IMG/VR virus record: IMGVR_UViG_3300005466_000013
Coordinates: 1 to 48,148 of that record
DNA: 48,148 nucleotides
Origin: a virus
Strand: one strand, 5' to 3'
Shown: piece after piece, positions 47,426 through 48,148 of the stretch
Layout of the letters: the number at the start of each line of letters is the position of its first letter
Position numbering within the stretch: position 1 is the first letter of the stretch
Position numbers and translations under genes: made by a program
The notes under the pieces: generated by a model
Told to the model about the DNA's origin: nothing
The model's input: only the letters and a program-made list of their open reading frames with translations
Database searches by the model: none

Positions 47426-47767
47426 TTAATAATTAACCCCCTCCACAATATCGAAAACCTTCAAAGCGTTAATCTGATCCTCCCTAATCACCTTTTTAAA
47501 TCCCCTCTTTTCAATCAGATGTTTTAAAAATCGCTTATTCCATACTTCCAAGAACAAAAGATTATAATTATCCCGACGACATGAGTTTTCAAACCATTCC
47601 AAAACATCTTCGAAGTGTCCGTTACCTGGGTTACTGTTAAGAATAGTTAGGATTTGATAGTGTCCGGAACATGCGTTATACAATCCGCTTACAGTTCCGA
47701 CTTTATACCGCCTCCATTCGGGATTTTTCCACGGAGCTACTAGAAAGGGGAGATTGTGAGAGGTCAT
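47426..47767 (-). CDS. GNAT-like acetyltransferase protein (113 aa)
   Basis: Y-N-L-L-F-L-E-V-W-N-K-R-F-L-K-H-L-I-E-K-R-G-F-K near residues 67-91 is the motif B end of GNAT proteins (small phage type), with H-Y-Q-I-L-T-I-L-N near residue 37. The acetyl-CoA loop is not typical, so it may be a degenerate relative. Last of the leftward accessory operon. Confidence 0.55.
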   Translation of the reverse strand: MTSHNLPFLVAPWKNPEWRRYKVGTVSGLYNACSGHYQILTILNSNPGNGHFEDVLEWFENSCRRDNYNLLFLEVWNKRFLKHLIEKRGFKKVIREDQINALKVFDIVEGVNY

Positions 47768-48090
47768 TTTAATAATTGATCTTCCATTTCTTTTATTCTG
47801 TCCTTATCAGCTTCGACAAACAAAGGATCATTATGACTTGTCCAAATAACTAACCCATGTCCCATTCTCTTGCATTGTTCGCCTCCTATTTCGATTCCAA
47901 ATGTGTTTCTTTCCAACTCTTCTACTATCGAAGATTTGTCCCAATCACATCCCAATAAAATACCTGTGAGGCTTCTAAAAGTGTGAATCCTTTCGCTGTC
48001 TGCTAATAGCGTTTTAGCTTGTTCGGGTGTAATGCGCAGTTTTTTTTCTGAGTCCATGTTATAGATGTCTGTATATTTGTGAGAGGTCAT
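47764..48090 (-). CDS. Conserved-type phage protein (108 aa)
   Basis: R-I-T-P-E-Q-A-K-T-L-L...F-G-I-E-I-G-G-E-Q-C-K-R-M-G-H-G-L-V-I-W-T-S-H-N-D-P-L-F-V-E is a pattern of small phage proteins. An internal ATG (residue 12) could also start it. It is overlapped by ATGA with the GNAT-like gene and preceded by the junction-spanning gene. Confidence 0.62.
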   Translation of the reverse strand: MTSHKYTDIYNMDSEKKLRITPEQAKTLLADSERIHTFRSLTGILLGCDWDKSSIVEELERNTFGIEIGGEQCKRMGHGLVIWTSHNDPLFVEADKDRIKEMEDQLLK

Positions 48091-48098
48091 TTAGTTAA

Positions 48099-48148
48099 TA
48101 TTTGGAATATCACTATCCTTTGTCGAGTGCAAACCCCTTACCCTTGCT
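48099..48148. repeat. Second copy of the 50-bp terminal repeat
   Basis: This is the same 50 bases as positions 1-50. It should be removed once to circularise the sequence. It contains the internal part of the junction-spanning gene whose stop lies at 48091-48093. Confidence 0.93.

Noticed and set aside
1-48148. Tyrosine or serine integrase, transposase, IS element
   Set aside because: None of the translated frames shows the catalytic motifs; the 134-aa HTH protein is excisionase-like in fold only.
1-48148. tRNA, rRNA or CRISPR array
   Set aside because: No cloverleaf, rRNA sequence or regularly spaced repeat array was seen by eye; repeats found are iterons or fibre modules.

Overview
The window is one complete circular replicon. 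Bases 1-50 are repeated exactly at 48099-48148, so the unique circle is about 48,098 bp, and one gene runs across the junction. The content is that of a temperate tailed phage with a long non-contractile tail (tape measure, tail-assembly chaperone with a probable -1 frameshift, no sheath seen), maintained as a plasmid. There is no recognisable integrase, transposase or attachment site. Instead there is a Rep_3-type initiator with an iteron array upstream (45778-47177) and a ParA with a small partner gene (2662-3650). The host is most likely a member of the Bacteroidota: several promoters fit TTTG-N19/20-TAnnTTTG, Shine-Dalgarno sites are scarce, a tail protein carries SprB-like repeats, and many genes look like Bacteroidetes phage families. 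Base composition is AT-rich and the genetic code is standard.

Layout (nearly everything is on the minus strand, so transcription runs toward lower coordinates). 44.3-45.7 kb: immunity switch, with a rightward XRE repressor and three rightward small genes facing a leftward early gene across a short operator/promoter region. 45.8-47.4 kb: plasmid replication module (rep, five iterons, AT-rich repeats). 47.4 kb through the junction to 5.0 kb: a chain of small accessory genes, including a GNAT-like protein, an HNH protein, the parA operon and small membrane or acidic proteins. 34.8-43.8 kb: leftward early operon with a RecT-like annealing protein, RecE-like exonuclease, NinB-like and NinG-like proteins, an orphan adenine methyltransferase, a replisome-organiser-like protein, a DnaB-like helicase and many small proteins. 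5.1-34.8 kb: leftward late region. In transcription order it holds small and large terminase, a metallopeptidase, small membrane proteins, a lipoprotein, tail chaperone, tape measure, three large tail proteins, portal, MuF-like protein, scaffold, capsid, connector and tail-completion proteins, a tail fibre, a LamG lectin and a polysaccharide-lyase-like protein.

Two accessory blocks interrupt the late region. At 18.7-20.3 kb four small loci lie on both strands, including a nuclease split by a +1 frameshift at CCC-UGA-C. At 12.7-16.3 kb a sugar island holds three GT2-like glycosyltransferases, a GT-like DxD protein, an FkbM methyltransferase and a convergent Rossmann-like gene. It sits directly behind the capsid gene.

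Inferred working model: in the lysogen the repressor keeps the leftward early operon off while Rep_3 with its iterons and ParA with its partner maintain the circle. On induction the early operon supplies recombination and replication functions, perhaps firing a second origin inside the replisome-organiser gene, where six TCGYTAT words sit at about 10 or 21 bp spacing. I did not recognise an endolysin, so the lysis system is unidentified.
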